Assembly (NCBI GenBank): GCA_964497615.1
Contig: CAZCEC010000074.1
Location: 1 to 30,033, forward strand
Direction: 5' to 3'
DNA: 30,033 nucleotides
Origin: CAZCEC01 sp964497615
Lineage (GTDB): Bacteria; Chloroflexota; Anaerolineae; Anaerolineales; UBA6663
The notes under the pieces are model-generated. The model worked only from the letters and a program-made list of their open reading frames with translations. It searched no databases and was not told the origin of the DNA. This document shows, piece by piece, positions 16,621-24,545 of the stretch. The first letter of the stretch is position 1, and each line of letters begins with the position of its first letter. Position numbers and translations under genes: made by a program.

Positions 16621-17599
16621 GTTGGCCTCCTTCGACCAGGGTCATAAAGACTTCTTCCAGGTTGTGCTGCTTGCGGCGGAACGTCTTCAGCCGCAGGTGT
16701 CCCTCGACCAGCGCCAGCGGCGCCAGACTGGCCTCCGCCGCGTCGGCATCGCTCACGCTCACCTGCCACTCGGTCACGCCGCTATCGGCGGACGCGCTCA
16801 ATGCCGTCACCCACGGCTGCGCGGCCACCCGCTCCTGCGCGGCGCGCAGCGCTTGCTCCGGCTGGCGGGCGCCATTCGGGGCGAGCTGCACCACATACGT
16901 CACCGCCTCGCCCCCGCCCAGCAGCGCGTCAATGGGCGCCTCGGCGATCAGCCGCCCGCGATTGAGGATGGCCACCCGGTCGCTCACCCGCTGCACATCT
17001 TCCAGGATATGCGTGGAGTAGAAGACCGTGGTGTGCTTGCGCAGCCGCTGCATCACCTCCAGCACGTCGCGCCGGCCCATCGGGTCCAGCGCCGCCGCCG
17101 GCTCGTCCAGGATCAGCAGGTCGGGGTAGTTCACCTGCGCCTGGCCGATGCCCAGCCGCTGCCGCTCGCCGCCCGAAAAGCCGGCGATTGGCCGGTCGGC
17201 CTTGTCGGCCAGCCCCACCAGTTCCAGGGTTTCAGCAATGCGCGCCTCGATCAGGTCGGCCGGGCCGCTGTAGAAGAACCGCGCCGCGTAGCGCATCGTC
17301 TGCCGGGCCGTCATGTGGGCGTAGTAGCGCGGGTCCTGCGCCAGGTAGCCCACCCGCTGGCGGATGGCGACGCTGTCGCGGACGCTGTCCAGCCCAAAGA
17401 GCGCCGCGCGCCCGCCGGTGGGCCGCGCCAGCCCCAGCAGCAGCTTGATCGTCGTGCTCTTGCCGGCGCCGTTGGGCCCCAGAAACCCGTAGATCGAGTT
17501 GCGCGGCACGCACAGGTTGAGGTCCTGGAGCGCGGCCACGCCCTTGTAGGTCTTGCTCAGCCCCTGGGTTTGGATGACACTTCCATTCGGTGTGTTCAT
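16610..17599 (-). CDS. ABC transporter ATP-binding protein (329 aa)
   Basis: Start ATG 17599 with GAAGGA upstream. Walker A GPNGAGKST (41-49), Q-loop YLAQDP (Gln88), signature FSGGERQRLG (141-150), Walker B LLILDEP (161-167), D-loop ALDPMGRRD and H-loop STH (His197) are all intact. The C-terminal 100 residues form the extension common in ABC-2 exporters of the drug, lantibiotic or lipid type. Paired with the overlapping permease gene at 15814-16620. It is the second gene of the operon driven by promoter B. Confidence 0.9.
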   Translation of the reverse strand: MNTPNGSVIQTQGLSKTYKGVAALQDLNLCVPRNSIYGFLGPNGAGKSTTIKLLLGLARPTGGRAALFGLDSVRDSVAIRQRVGYLAQDPRYYAHMTARQTMRYAARFFYSGPADLIEARIAETLELVGLADKADRPIAGFSGGERQRLGIGQAQVNYPDLLILDEPAAALDPMGRRDVLEVMQRLRKHTTVFYSTHILEDVQRVSDRVAILNRGRLIAEAPIDALLGGGEAVTYVVQLAPNGARQPEQALRAAQERVAAQPWVTALSASADSGVTEWQVSVSDADAAEASLAPLALVEGHLRLKTFRRKQHNLEEVFMTLVEGGQHDR

Positions 17600-17676
17600 T
17601 TCAAAGTCCTTCTTTCCGATGTCTACGGTCCATCAGCTGCGAACGACTGCTCAATGCCTGCCGCCTCCAGCCCCCC

Positions 17677-18585
17677 TTACCTGGCGGCCAAAGCCGCGCC
17701 GGGCGCGGTGGGCCTCGGCAGCGGCGTGGCCGCCGGCAGTTCGCCGCGGCGCGCCCAGATGTACAGCGCCATCAGCACCGAAATCACCATCAGCCCGGCG
17801 CCAAATTCGGTGACGAAGTAATCGGTGAGCGGATAGCGCGCCATCAGCGGGTCAAACACATTCAGGAAAAAGATGTTGTGGCTGGCGTGCAGTATCACGG
17901 CCGGCCACACGCTGCCGCTTTTGGCGCGGAACCAGTTGTGCACAAACGTCAAGGCAATGGCTGAGATCAGGAACATCGCCACTGCGAACGCCTTGGGGGC
18001 GGCGCTGTTGTAGTCCGAGAACAAGATCAACGGCAGGTGAAAGAGCGCCCACAAGACGCCGCCGATCAGGGAGGCAGTGGTGAACGAAGTGGCGCGCTGC
18101 AGCTCGGGGAACAAGAAGCCGCGCCAGCCCAGTTCTTCGCCGAACGACCCGGGCAGGGAGTCCCTCAGAAAGACGAAGGTGCCCATCAGCAGGGTGTAGG
18201 CGGCGACCAACTGCCAGCCGGGCGCGCCCGCCATGCCCAACTCGGTCGCGATCCCTGCGACGCCGTCGAGGGTGAAGCCCCCCTGCCCGATGAGCCACGT
18301 AAACCCGTAGACGACAGCGCCATACAGGATCGGCAGCACGTAGGCCAGCCCGAGCCAGCGCGCCGGGCCAGGTCTCCAACCCAGGCCCTTCAGGTTGCGG
18401 TCGAAGATCAGCTTGGTGATGAGGGCGCCCACGCCGGGGCACAGCATCAGCGGCAGCACCCAGGGGTCAATGCCTTCCCCGCCCGTGATGATCAGTACAT
18501 AGAAAATGGCGCTCAACCCAAAGGTCAGCGCGAGAAAGGTCACGATACGGCCAAGGCTTGCAGGGCGAGATGCGATTTGAGACAT
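17677..18585 (-). CDS. CPBP-family intramembrane protein (302 aa)
   Basis: Start ATG 18585 with GGAGG upstream. Polytopic; GEELGWRGFLFPELQR (149-164), WALFHLPLILF and VILHASHNIFF carry the metal-binding Glu and His residues of CPBP proteases. It is longer than the other four in the window and more diverged (FLFPELQ rather than YALPRLL), closer to the group often annotated as type II CAAX endopeptidase-like. First gene of the six-gene operon (CPBP, ABC ATPase, permease, hydrolase, CPBP, CPBP), about 120 bases downstream of promoter B. Confidence 0.85.
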   Translation of the reverse strand: MSQIASRPASLGRIVTFLALTFGLSAIFYVLIITGGEGIDPWVLPLMLCPGVGALITKLIFDRNLKGLGWRPGPARWLGLAYVLPILYGAVVYGFTWLIGQGGFTLDGVAGIATELGMAGAPGWQLVAAYTLLMGTFVFLRDSLPGSFGEELGWRGFLFPELQRATSFTTASLIGGVLWALFHLPLILFSDYNSAAPKAFAVAMFLISAIALTFVHNWFRAKSGSVWPAVILHASHNIFFLNVFDPLMARYPLTDYFVTEFGAGLMVISVLMALYIWARRGELPAATPLPRPTAPGAALAAR

Positions 18586-18631
18586 GTCAATCCTCCAGTC
18601 AATTGGCTCATGAATGCGGGTAAAGCAGGAC

Positions 18632-18664
18632 TCAACGAGCGACGCATGGGTCGGCCTGGTTCAT
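18632..18664 (-). CDS. Possible 10-residue leader peptide
   Basis: In the leader after promoter B, ATG at 18664 encodes MNQADPCVAR and stops at 18632. It has a strong ribosome site, AAGGAGG at 18677-18671 with a six-base spacer, which is otherwise unexplained because the next gene starts at 18585 with its own GGAGG. An internal ATG at 18653 in another frame could use the same region. No regulatory codon run is evident, so any attenuation role is inference. Confidence 0.3.
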   Translation of the reverse strand: MNQADPCVAR

Positions 18665-18694
18665 CGGCTGCCTCCTTGTTCAACAGGAAAGAAA

Positions 18695-18728
18695 CCGGGC
18701 GGCTACTGTCGAGACAATAGCCGCCCGG
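18695..18728 (-). promoter_or_regulatory. Dyad over the -10/start of promoter B
   Basis: CCGGGCGGCTA (18695-18705) and TAGCCGCCCGG (18718-18728), perfect 11-bp arms with a 12-base centre, in the same place relative to the -10 as in promoter A. Two positions per arm differ from promoter A, and both arms change together, so symmetry is kept. Confidence 0.6.
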
Positions 18729-18761
18729 CGGGTGGAGCGTCATCAACCGAAAGGTTGACGC
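18714..18761 (-). promoter_or_regulatory. Operator-promoter copy B
   Basis: On the minus strand: TCAACC-TTTC-GGTTGA (18758-18743), -35 ATGACG (18743-18738), an 18-base spacer, and -10 TATTGT (18719-18714). The 33 bases from 18761 down to 18729 are identical to copies A and C. Transcription would start near 18707 and give a leader of about 120 bases before the CPBP start at 18585. Confidence 0.75.
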
Positions 18762-18806
18762 AGCCCGCGGGCCAGGTGGACTGTGGGTTGGTGGGCGGGG
18801 AAGGGG

Positions 18807-21536
18807 CTAGCCGTCCAGCAGGCCCAGCTCGCGCCCGCGCGCGATGGCCTGGGTACGGCTGGAGACGCTAAGCTTCTGAAACAGGTGGTTGATGTGGGTC
18901 TTCACCGTGCTCACGCCGACCACCAATTTGGCGGCGATCTCTTGATTCGAATAACCCTGCGCAATCAGGCGCAGCACTTCCTGTTCGCGCTCCCGCAGCG
19001 GTTCAATGAGCGGCCCCGCGGCGGCGGGCGTGGCTGCCGCCTGCGCGGCCGTGGCCGGCATGGGCCACCCCGCCAGCAGCCGGTCGGCAAAGGCGATCAG
19101 GCTGGGACTGGCGGTGCTGGCCGCGCCAGGAGCCGTCCGAGCCATCCGCCAGGTGCGCAACAGCGTGCCGAGCGCCGGCCCCGCGTCGAAAAACGCGCGC
19201 GTAAAGCCCTCGGGCGCCGCCAGGCCAAGCGCCCGGTCAAGGCTTTGCCAGGCCTGTGAGCCACGCCCCAGCGCTTCGAGTGCGGCCACCCGCAGCACCA
19301 GTGCCCGGATTAGCAGGCAGTTGTGGCCAGTGCCGGCAGCCTCTTCGACCAGGCGCGCGAGCTCAGCCTGTGCCTCTTCCGGGCTGCCGGCGGCCAGCAG
19401 GTACTGCGGCAGCGCCAGCCGGTGGAAGGCATAGGCGTTGAGCGGCCCAGGCGCTTCGGCGTGCGCCTCAACCCAGGCGCCGGCGGCCGTCAGGTTGCCC
19501 TGGCTGAGCAGCAGCAGGAAGCGATGGTAGTTGACGTACGCCAGGATGCTGGGACTGAACTGGTGTGCGCTCAGCAGCTCAGCCACCTGCGCATCCAGGT
19601 CGGCGGCCGCCGGCGCGTCATCACGCGCCAGGGCAATCCGGCTCAGATAGCTGAGCGCGTACACCTGCACTTCCGCGCTGCCAAAGCGCATCGCCATGTC
19701 GCGGCAGCGCTCCAACACGGCCTGGGCCTGGTCCAGTTCGCCGCGCTCAAACAGCACCATGCCGGCCGTCATATAGGTCAGCAGCGTCCCCACGTAGAGC
19801 AGCGGCTTTCCAGCCGGCTCCGCGGCGGCCAGCGCCTGGTTCAGCAGCGCGCGGGCGCGGTTCAGGTTGCCCTTGGCCAGCTCGAGCTGGCTGCCAAAGG
19901 CCAGCAGATGCAGCTGGTGCGGCCGGGCGACGGGCAAAGACCGGACCTCGTCCCGCGCCTGTTCGATGACCTGCGAGGCCGCCGCCAGCTCGCCCCGCAC
20001 GTAATGCGAGGCGCCCAGGAAAACGACCAACATGCCTCGCATCCAATAGTCGCCCGGCAGTTCGCGCAGCGCGGCCTCCGCCAGCTCGACGGCGCGCGGG
20101 TCCTGCACCAGGCTGGCATGGCTGGCGCGGAAGGCGGCGACCTCCGGCCGGGACAGCCGGGCGCTGGCTTCATCCAGGCGTTCGACGGCCGCCTCCGCTG
20201 CTCGCAGATCGGCGTCGGCCGCCTCGAACTCGCCCACCGTCATGCTGGCCCAGGCCTTCACCAGCCACAGGCGAGGATAGGCCGACCAAACCTCCAGCGG
20301 CATGGCCTGAAGCCAACGGTCGAGGGTCTGGATCTCGCCCGATTGCCACTTGTCCCCATGGATCCGTTCGATCCAGCGCGCCGCCTGGGCATAGTCCTGG
20401 CCCGCCAGGGCATGCTGGATGGCCTCGTGCAGCATACCGTTTTCGGCAAACCACGCGGCCGCCCGCCTGTGCAGCGCCGGCGCTTCCGCCGGGTGGGTCT
20501 GCCGCTGCCGGTGGCGCAGCGCATCGGCAAACAAGTGATGATAGCGATACCAGTGGCCTTCGTCGTCCAGCGGAATGAGGAACAGATTGACGCGCTCCAG
20601 GTGCTCGATCACGGCCTGGCTGTCTTTCCGACCGGTGACGGCCTCGCACAGCGGCCCGCTCAGCGCCTCCAGGATCGCGGTCTGCCGCAAAAACGCCAGG
20701 AGGTCGTCGGGCTGCTGGCGCAGAACCTCTTCGACCAAATAATCAACGATGAAGCGGTGGCTGCCGGTAAAAGCCGCCACGAAGGCGGCTTTGTCGGGAT
20801 GGCCCTGGATGGAGAGGCCTAACAGATGCAGGCCCGCCGCCCAACCTTCGGTGCGGGTTGCCAGGCCTTCGAGCTGGGGGGCCGAAAGCCCCAGGCGCAA
20901 CTGCCCATTCAAGAACGCGGCCGCCTCGTCCGGCGTGAAACGCAAGTCTGCGGCGCGCACCTCCGCCATCTGCCCGCCGCCACGCCAGCGCGCCAACGGC
21001 AGCGCCGGATCGCTGCGGCTGGCCAGGATGATGTGCAGGTTAGATGGGCAATGCTCCAGCAGAAAGGTGAGCGAGGCGTCGATCGCCGGATTCTCGATGA
21101 AGTGGTAGTCGTCGAAGACATGCACAAGACGCACCGGGCGCTCGGCGATATCGTTGATAACGACGGCCAGCACCGATTCGAGCGGCGGCGCCTGCGGCGA
21201 TTCCAGAAGACCCTGGGCAGTCTGCCCCAAATCTGGCAGCAAGGTTTGGAGCGCGGCCAAGAAGCCGCCCCAGAAGCGCGCTGGGTCGTTGTCGCCGGCA
21301 TCCAGCGATAACCAGGTGACGCACTGCTCGCTGGTGGAAATCCACTCGGCCAACAGGCTGGTCTTGCCGGACCCGGCCGGCGCCGAGATCAGGGTGAGCC
21401 TATGACCGGCCTCGGCGTTCAGGCACGCCACCAGGCGCGGCCGGGGGATGGCACCCGGCCGCCGCCGTGGGATGAAGAGCTTGGTCCGTAGAATGGTTGA
21501 CAATCCAGGCTTCCGATGGTGGAACCGGTGGCGCAA
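18807..21536 (-). CDS. MalT-type LuxR-family ATPase regulator 1 (909 aa)
   Basis: Order: N-terminal RTKLFIPRRRPGAIPRPRL region, STAND/AAA NTPase with Walker A SAPAGSGKTS (51-60) and Walker B-like VFDDYH (140-145), winged-helix region (RTEGWAAGLHLLGLSIQG), a long helical TPR-like sensor region (about 400-800), and a C-terminal LuxR HTH (REREQEVLRLIAQGYSNQEIAAKLVVGVSTVKT...RARELGLLDG-like, about 840-905). MalT-type proteins bind a small ligand and ATP, oligomerise and activate promoters. The start is uncertain: TTG at 21536, 3 bases after the preceding gene's stop, or TTG at 21503 (LSTILRTKLF). Its neighbour is a tandem paralogue; the operons around carry the shared operator. Confidence 0.85.
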   Translation of the reverse strand: MRHRFHHRKPGLSTILRTKLFIPRRRPGAIPRPRLVACLNAEAGHRLTLISAPAGSGKTSLLAEWISTSEQCVTWLSLDAGDNDPARFWGGFLAALQTLLPDLGQTAQGLLESPQAPPLESVLAVVINDIAERPVRLVHVFDDYHFIENPAIDASLTFLLEHCPSNLHIILASRSDPALPLARWRGGGQMAEVRAADLRFTPDEAAAFLNGQLRLGLSAPQLEGLATRTEGWAAGLHLLGLSIQGHPDKAAFVAAFTGSHRFIVDYLVEEVLRQQPDDLLAFLRQTAILEALSGPLCEAVTGRKDSQAVIEHLERVNLFLIPLDDEGHWYRYHHLFADALRHRQRQTHPAEAPALHRRAAAWFAENGMLHEAIQHALAGQDYAQAARWIERIHGDKWQSGEIQTLDRWLQAMPLEVWSAYPRLWLVKAWASMTVGEFEAADADLRAAEAAVERLDEASARLSRPEVAAFRASHASLVQDPRAVELAEAALRELPGDYWMRGMLVVFLGASHYVRGELAAASQVIEQARDEVRSLPVARPHQLHLLAFGSQLELAKGNLNRARALLNQALAAAEPAGKPLLYVGTLLTYMTAGMVLFERGELDQAQAVLERCRDMAMRFGSAEVQVYALSYLSRIALARDDAPAAADLDAQVAELLSAHQFSPSILAYVNYHRFLLLLSQGNLTAAGAWVEAHAEAPGPLNAYAFHRLALPQYLLAAGSPEEAQAELARLVEEAAGTGHNCLLIRALVLRVAALEALGRGSQAWQSLDRALGLAAPEGFTRAFFDAGPALGTLLRTWRMARTAPGAASTASPSLIAFADRLLAGWPMPATAAQAAATPAAAGPLIEPLREREQEVLRLIAQGYSNQEIAAKLVVGVSTVKTHINHLFQKLSVSSRTQAIARGRELGLLDG

Positions 21537-21539
21537 AGC

Positions 21540-24248
21540 CTAGCCGTCCAACAGGCCTAGCTCGCGCCCGCGGGCGGCGGCCTGGGTGCGGCTGGAGACG
21601 CCGAGCTTCTGGAAGAGGTGGTTGATGTGGGTCTTGATGGTGCTGACGCCAACGATCAGCTTGTTGGCAATTTCCTGGTTGGAATAGCCCTGCGCGATCA
21701 GGCGCAGGACTTCCTGTTCACGGTCGCGCAGCGGCTCGAGAAGCGGGCTGGCCGCAGCCTGCTCTGGCCTGACAACGACTGGCGCTGCCAGCGCATATAC
21801 CGCTGGCGATGCGGGCCCAAAGGCGGCGAGCAGGCTCCGGGCATACGGTTGGCGCTCACCGGTCACCCGCGCCAGCAGCGCCCGCATCGGCTCGCCTTCG
21901 TCCACGAACGACCGGATGAAGCCCTCCGGTTCGCCCAGCGCCAGTGCGCGCTCCAGGGCCGCCATGGCCGCGGCCGTGTGCTGCGCCGCCCAGGCGGCCA
22001 CGGCCTGCAGCGCCAGGATTTCGATGGCTCGGCCCATTCGCCCGGCCGCTTCCGCCGAGTCCAGCAGCCGAGCCAGAAGTTGCCGCGAGTCTGCGGTCCG
22101 GCCCTGCGCCAGCCACACCCGCGCCACGGTGATGTGGTCGTATTCCTGTGCCGGGTCAATTGGGTCATGCGGCCGCACTGCGACGTTGGCCGCCCACTGC
22201 GCGGCCGTTTCCAGGTCCCCCGAATGCAAGTCCAGCCGGGTCTGCAGCGCGGCCACCGGCATCATGAGCTGCTTGAGACGAGCCTTGTGGATCACGTTCC
22301 AGGCGCGATCCATTTGTTTCCGCGCCTGGTCTACCTCTCCCAGCGCCGCCAAAACGCGCGCCAGCAGGACGAGAGCGAAGATCTGAGGCCGCTTGAAGGA
22401 GAAACCGACCAGTTGCCCGACGCTGGGTGCCAGGGCCGCTTTCGCGCCGGCCAGGTCGTTGCGCTCGTAGAGCACCCGGCCCAGCATGGTCTGGCCAAAG
22501 GCGGCTACGGGGATGTTGGCCCAACCCGGGTCGGGCGCCCTCTCGATCAGCCACCGGGCCGCCTCGTCCGCCGCGCGCAGCCGGCCCGCGATCACCCGCA
22601 TCGTGCTGAGGTGCACGTGGATTTGCAGCAGCGAAAGGGCATCCCCGGCGGCCTGGGCCAGCCTGAGCGCTTCCTGAAAGGCCTGTTCCGCGGCGCGCAC
22701 ATCGCCCAGTTGCAGGTAGTGAGCGCAGCCCATCAGGTTCAGCGCGTACCCGCGCCGGGCCAGGTCGCTTTCAGGCAGCAGCCGCAGGGCCTGGTGGCCG
22801 GCCGCTAGGATGGTTTCGCCTGAGTATTCCAGCACCAGAGCGGCAGTCTCGCGCACCAGCGCGACCTGCCCCAGCAGGGCAGACTGCTCGCCCGCGCTTT
22901 GCAGCGGGGACTGCATCAGGCCGCGCTCGACAACCTGGAGGCGCTCTTCGGCCGTCTGGAACTCGTCCACAAACGTCAGCAACAGCGCGTGGCCCAGGCA
23001 CAGCGTGGGCCGGGCCTGGATGGCCTCGGCCGGCAGGGTTCCCAGCCAGCGCAGCAGGGTGGCCACCTCGCCGCGGACCTGCGCCGCCTGCATGTGGGCT
23101 TCAATCAGCCGCATGGCGTTGGCCCAATCATGGCCGCGCAGTGCGTACTCGATGGCCTCGGCGCTCAGCCCGCTCTGCTCGAACCAGGCGCTGGCCCGCC
23201 GATAGTATTCGGCGGCCCGCTCGGGTTCGGACTGGTGCAGCCGCCGCTGCAGCACTTCGGCAAACAGGTGATGGTAGCGATACCAGCGGCCTTCGTCGTC
23301 GAGCGGGACCACGAACAGGTTCGCCCTGTCGAGGGTCTCGAGCATGGCCTGGCCGCCCGAGCGCCCCGTCACGGCCTCGCACAGCGGTGCGCACATGCGG
23401 TCGAGGATCGAAGTGTGCAGCAAGAAGTCCAGCGTGCCCTTGGGGCGCTGGTCGAGCACTTCGCCGACCAGGTAGTTGAGCACGTGCCGGTGGCTGCCCG
23501 AGAAGGCCTCGATGAAGGCGCCCAGGTCGTCGCGGCCCTGCATGGACAGGGCCGCTAGCTGCAGGCCCACCGCCCAGCCTTCGGTGCGGCTCTCCAGGGC
23601 GGCGACGGCTGGGCGGGGCAAGTCCAGGCGCAGCCGGCCACTTAGAAAGGCCGCGACCTCGTCAACGGTGAAGCGCAGATCCGCCGCCCGCAGCTCGGCC
23701 AACTGCCCGCGGCCGCGCCAGCGCGCCAGCGGCAGCGCCGGGTCGGCCCGGCTGGCCACGATGACGTGCACGTTGGACGGCAGGTGCTCGAGCAGAAACG
23801 TCAGCGCCTCGTCAATGGCGGGGTTCTGGATGAAGTGGTAGTCGTCAAAGACGTGGACGAAGCTTAAGGGGCAGGCGCTGAGATCGTTGATGACCTGTGC
23901 CAGCAGGCTTTCAATCGGGGGCGACTGGGCTGTTCCAAGCTGGTCCCCAACACCCTGCCCCAGGCTAGCCTCCAGCCGCTGGAGCGCGGCCAGGAACCCG
24001 CCCCAAAAGACGGTGGGGTCGTTGTCGCCGGCGTCCAGCGATAGCCAGGTGACGCAGCGCTCGCTGGTTGAAATCCACTCAGCCAACAGCGTGGTCTTGC
24101 CGAAACCGGCCGGCGCCGAGATGAGCGTGACCTTCTGGCCCGCATCGGCATTCAGGCGTGCGGCCAGGCGCGGCCGCGGGATGCTGTCCGCGCGCCGCCG
24201 GGGGATGTGGAGCTTGGTAAGGAGGATGGCAGCCAAATCGGCCTGCAA
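21540..24248 (-). CDS. MalT-type LuxR-family ATPase regulator 2 (902 aa)
   Basis: Same architecture as the downstream paralogue: LTKLHIPRRRADSIPRPRL, Walker A SAPAGFGKTT (44-53), VFDDYH (133-138), LRTEGWA-type winged-helix segment, helical sensor domain and C-terminal LuxR HTH ending in RGRELGLLDG. Long stretches are shared with regulator 1 (EWISTSE-CVTWLSLDAGDNDP, the HTH), while the sensor domains differ more, so the two may sense different ligands but read similar DNA. The start at 24248 is a TTG with a weak AGG-containing site; no better ATG is in frame. Upstream lies the intergenic region with operator C, so autoregulation is possible. Stop at 21540 and the next start are a few bases apart: one transcript. 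Confidence 0.85.
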   Translation of the reverse strand: MQADLAAILLTKLHIPRRRADSIPRPRLAARLNADAGQKVTLISAPAGFGKTTLLAEWISTSERCVTWLSLDAGDNDPTVFWGGFLAALQRLEASLGQGVGDQLGTAQSPPIESLLAQVINDLSACPLSFVHVFDDYHFIQNPAIDEALTFLLEHLPSNVHVIVASRADPALPLARWRGRGQLAELRAADLRFTVDEVAAFLSGRLRLDLPRPAVAALESRTEGWAVGLQLAALSMQGRDDLGAFIEAFSGSHRHVLNYLVGEVLDQRPKGTLDFLLHTSILDRMCAPLCEAVTGRSGGQAMLETLDRANLFVVPLDDEGRWYRYHHLFAEVLQRRLHQSEPERAAEYYRRASAWFEQSGLSAEAIEYALRGHDWANAMRLIEAHMQAAQVRGEVATLLRWLGTLPAEAIQARPTLCLGHALLLTFVDEFQTAEERLQVVERGLMQSPLQSAGEQSALLGQVALVRETAALVLEYSGETILAAGHQALRLLPESDLARRGYALNLMGCAHYLQLGDVRAAEQAFQEALRLAQAAGDALSLLQIHVHLSTMRVIAGRLRAADEAARWLIERAPDPGWANIPVAAFGQTMLGRVLYERNDLAGAKAALAPSVGQLVGFSFKRPQIFALVLLARVLAALGEVDQARKQMDRAWNVIHKARLKQLMMPVAALQTRLDLHSGDLETAAQWAANVAVRPHDPIDPAQEYDHITVARVWLAQGRTADSRQLLARLLDSAEAAGRMGRAIEILALQAVAAWAAQHTAAAMAALERALALGEPEGFIRSFVDEGEPMRALLARVTGERQPYARSLLAAFGPASPAVYALAAPVVVRPEQAAASPLLEPLRDREQEVLRLIAQGYSNQEIANKLIVGVSTIKTHINHLFQKLGVSSRTQAAARGRELGLLDG

Positions 24249-24446
24249 TCAATCGCCTATCAGCACCCGTCTCGACCGAACCCGGATAAGGGCAAGCCTA
24301 GCCGTTTTTTGCCGCAACAAGCCGGCGGCGCAAGTGTAGTACCGGGTCCGCAGAACCACAAATCTGCACCTCCACAGTGTCAGGGTGCGGCCAGCGGGAA
24401 GCCCCGACATGCCAGCGCGGCTCCTATCCATCTCAAGCCGGCGGCG

Positions 24447-24493
24447 CGTCAACCTTTCGGTTGATGACGCTCCACCCGCCCGGCTGCTATGGT
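24447..24493 (+). promoter_or_regulatory. Operator-promoter copy C
   Basis: On the plus strand: TCAACC-TTTC-GGTTGA (24449-24464), -35 ATGACG (24464-24469), an 18-base spacer, and -10 TATGGT (24488-24493). Bases 24447-24479 equal copies A and B. The half-dyad CCGGCTGCTA is present but its second arm is not. It faces the ABC ATPase gene at 24546. On the other strand the palindrome also gives TTGACG (24454-24449), which could serve as a -35 for the MalT genes with a weak GATAGG -10. Confidence 0.75.
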
Positions 24494-24545
24494 GGGTCCA
24501 GTATCAGACCGCAATTCGCCGGCCCAAGCCGGGACGAGGTGAGCG

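Noticed and set aside
14689..17821. Long plus-strand open frames (up to 652 codons) opposite the hydrolase, permease and ATPase genes
   Set aside because: Rich in Arg, Gln, Pro and His with no recognisable motifs; the minus-strand genes have complete motifs and ribosome sites.
19323..22808. Long plus-strand frames opposite the two MalT-type genes
   Set aside because: Both mirror the same positions in two paralogous genes, as expected for antisense shadows of related coding sequence.
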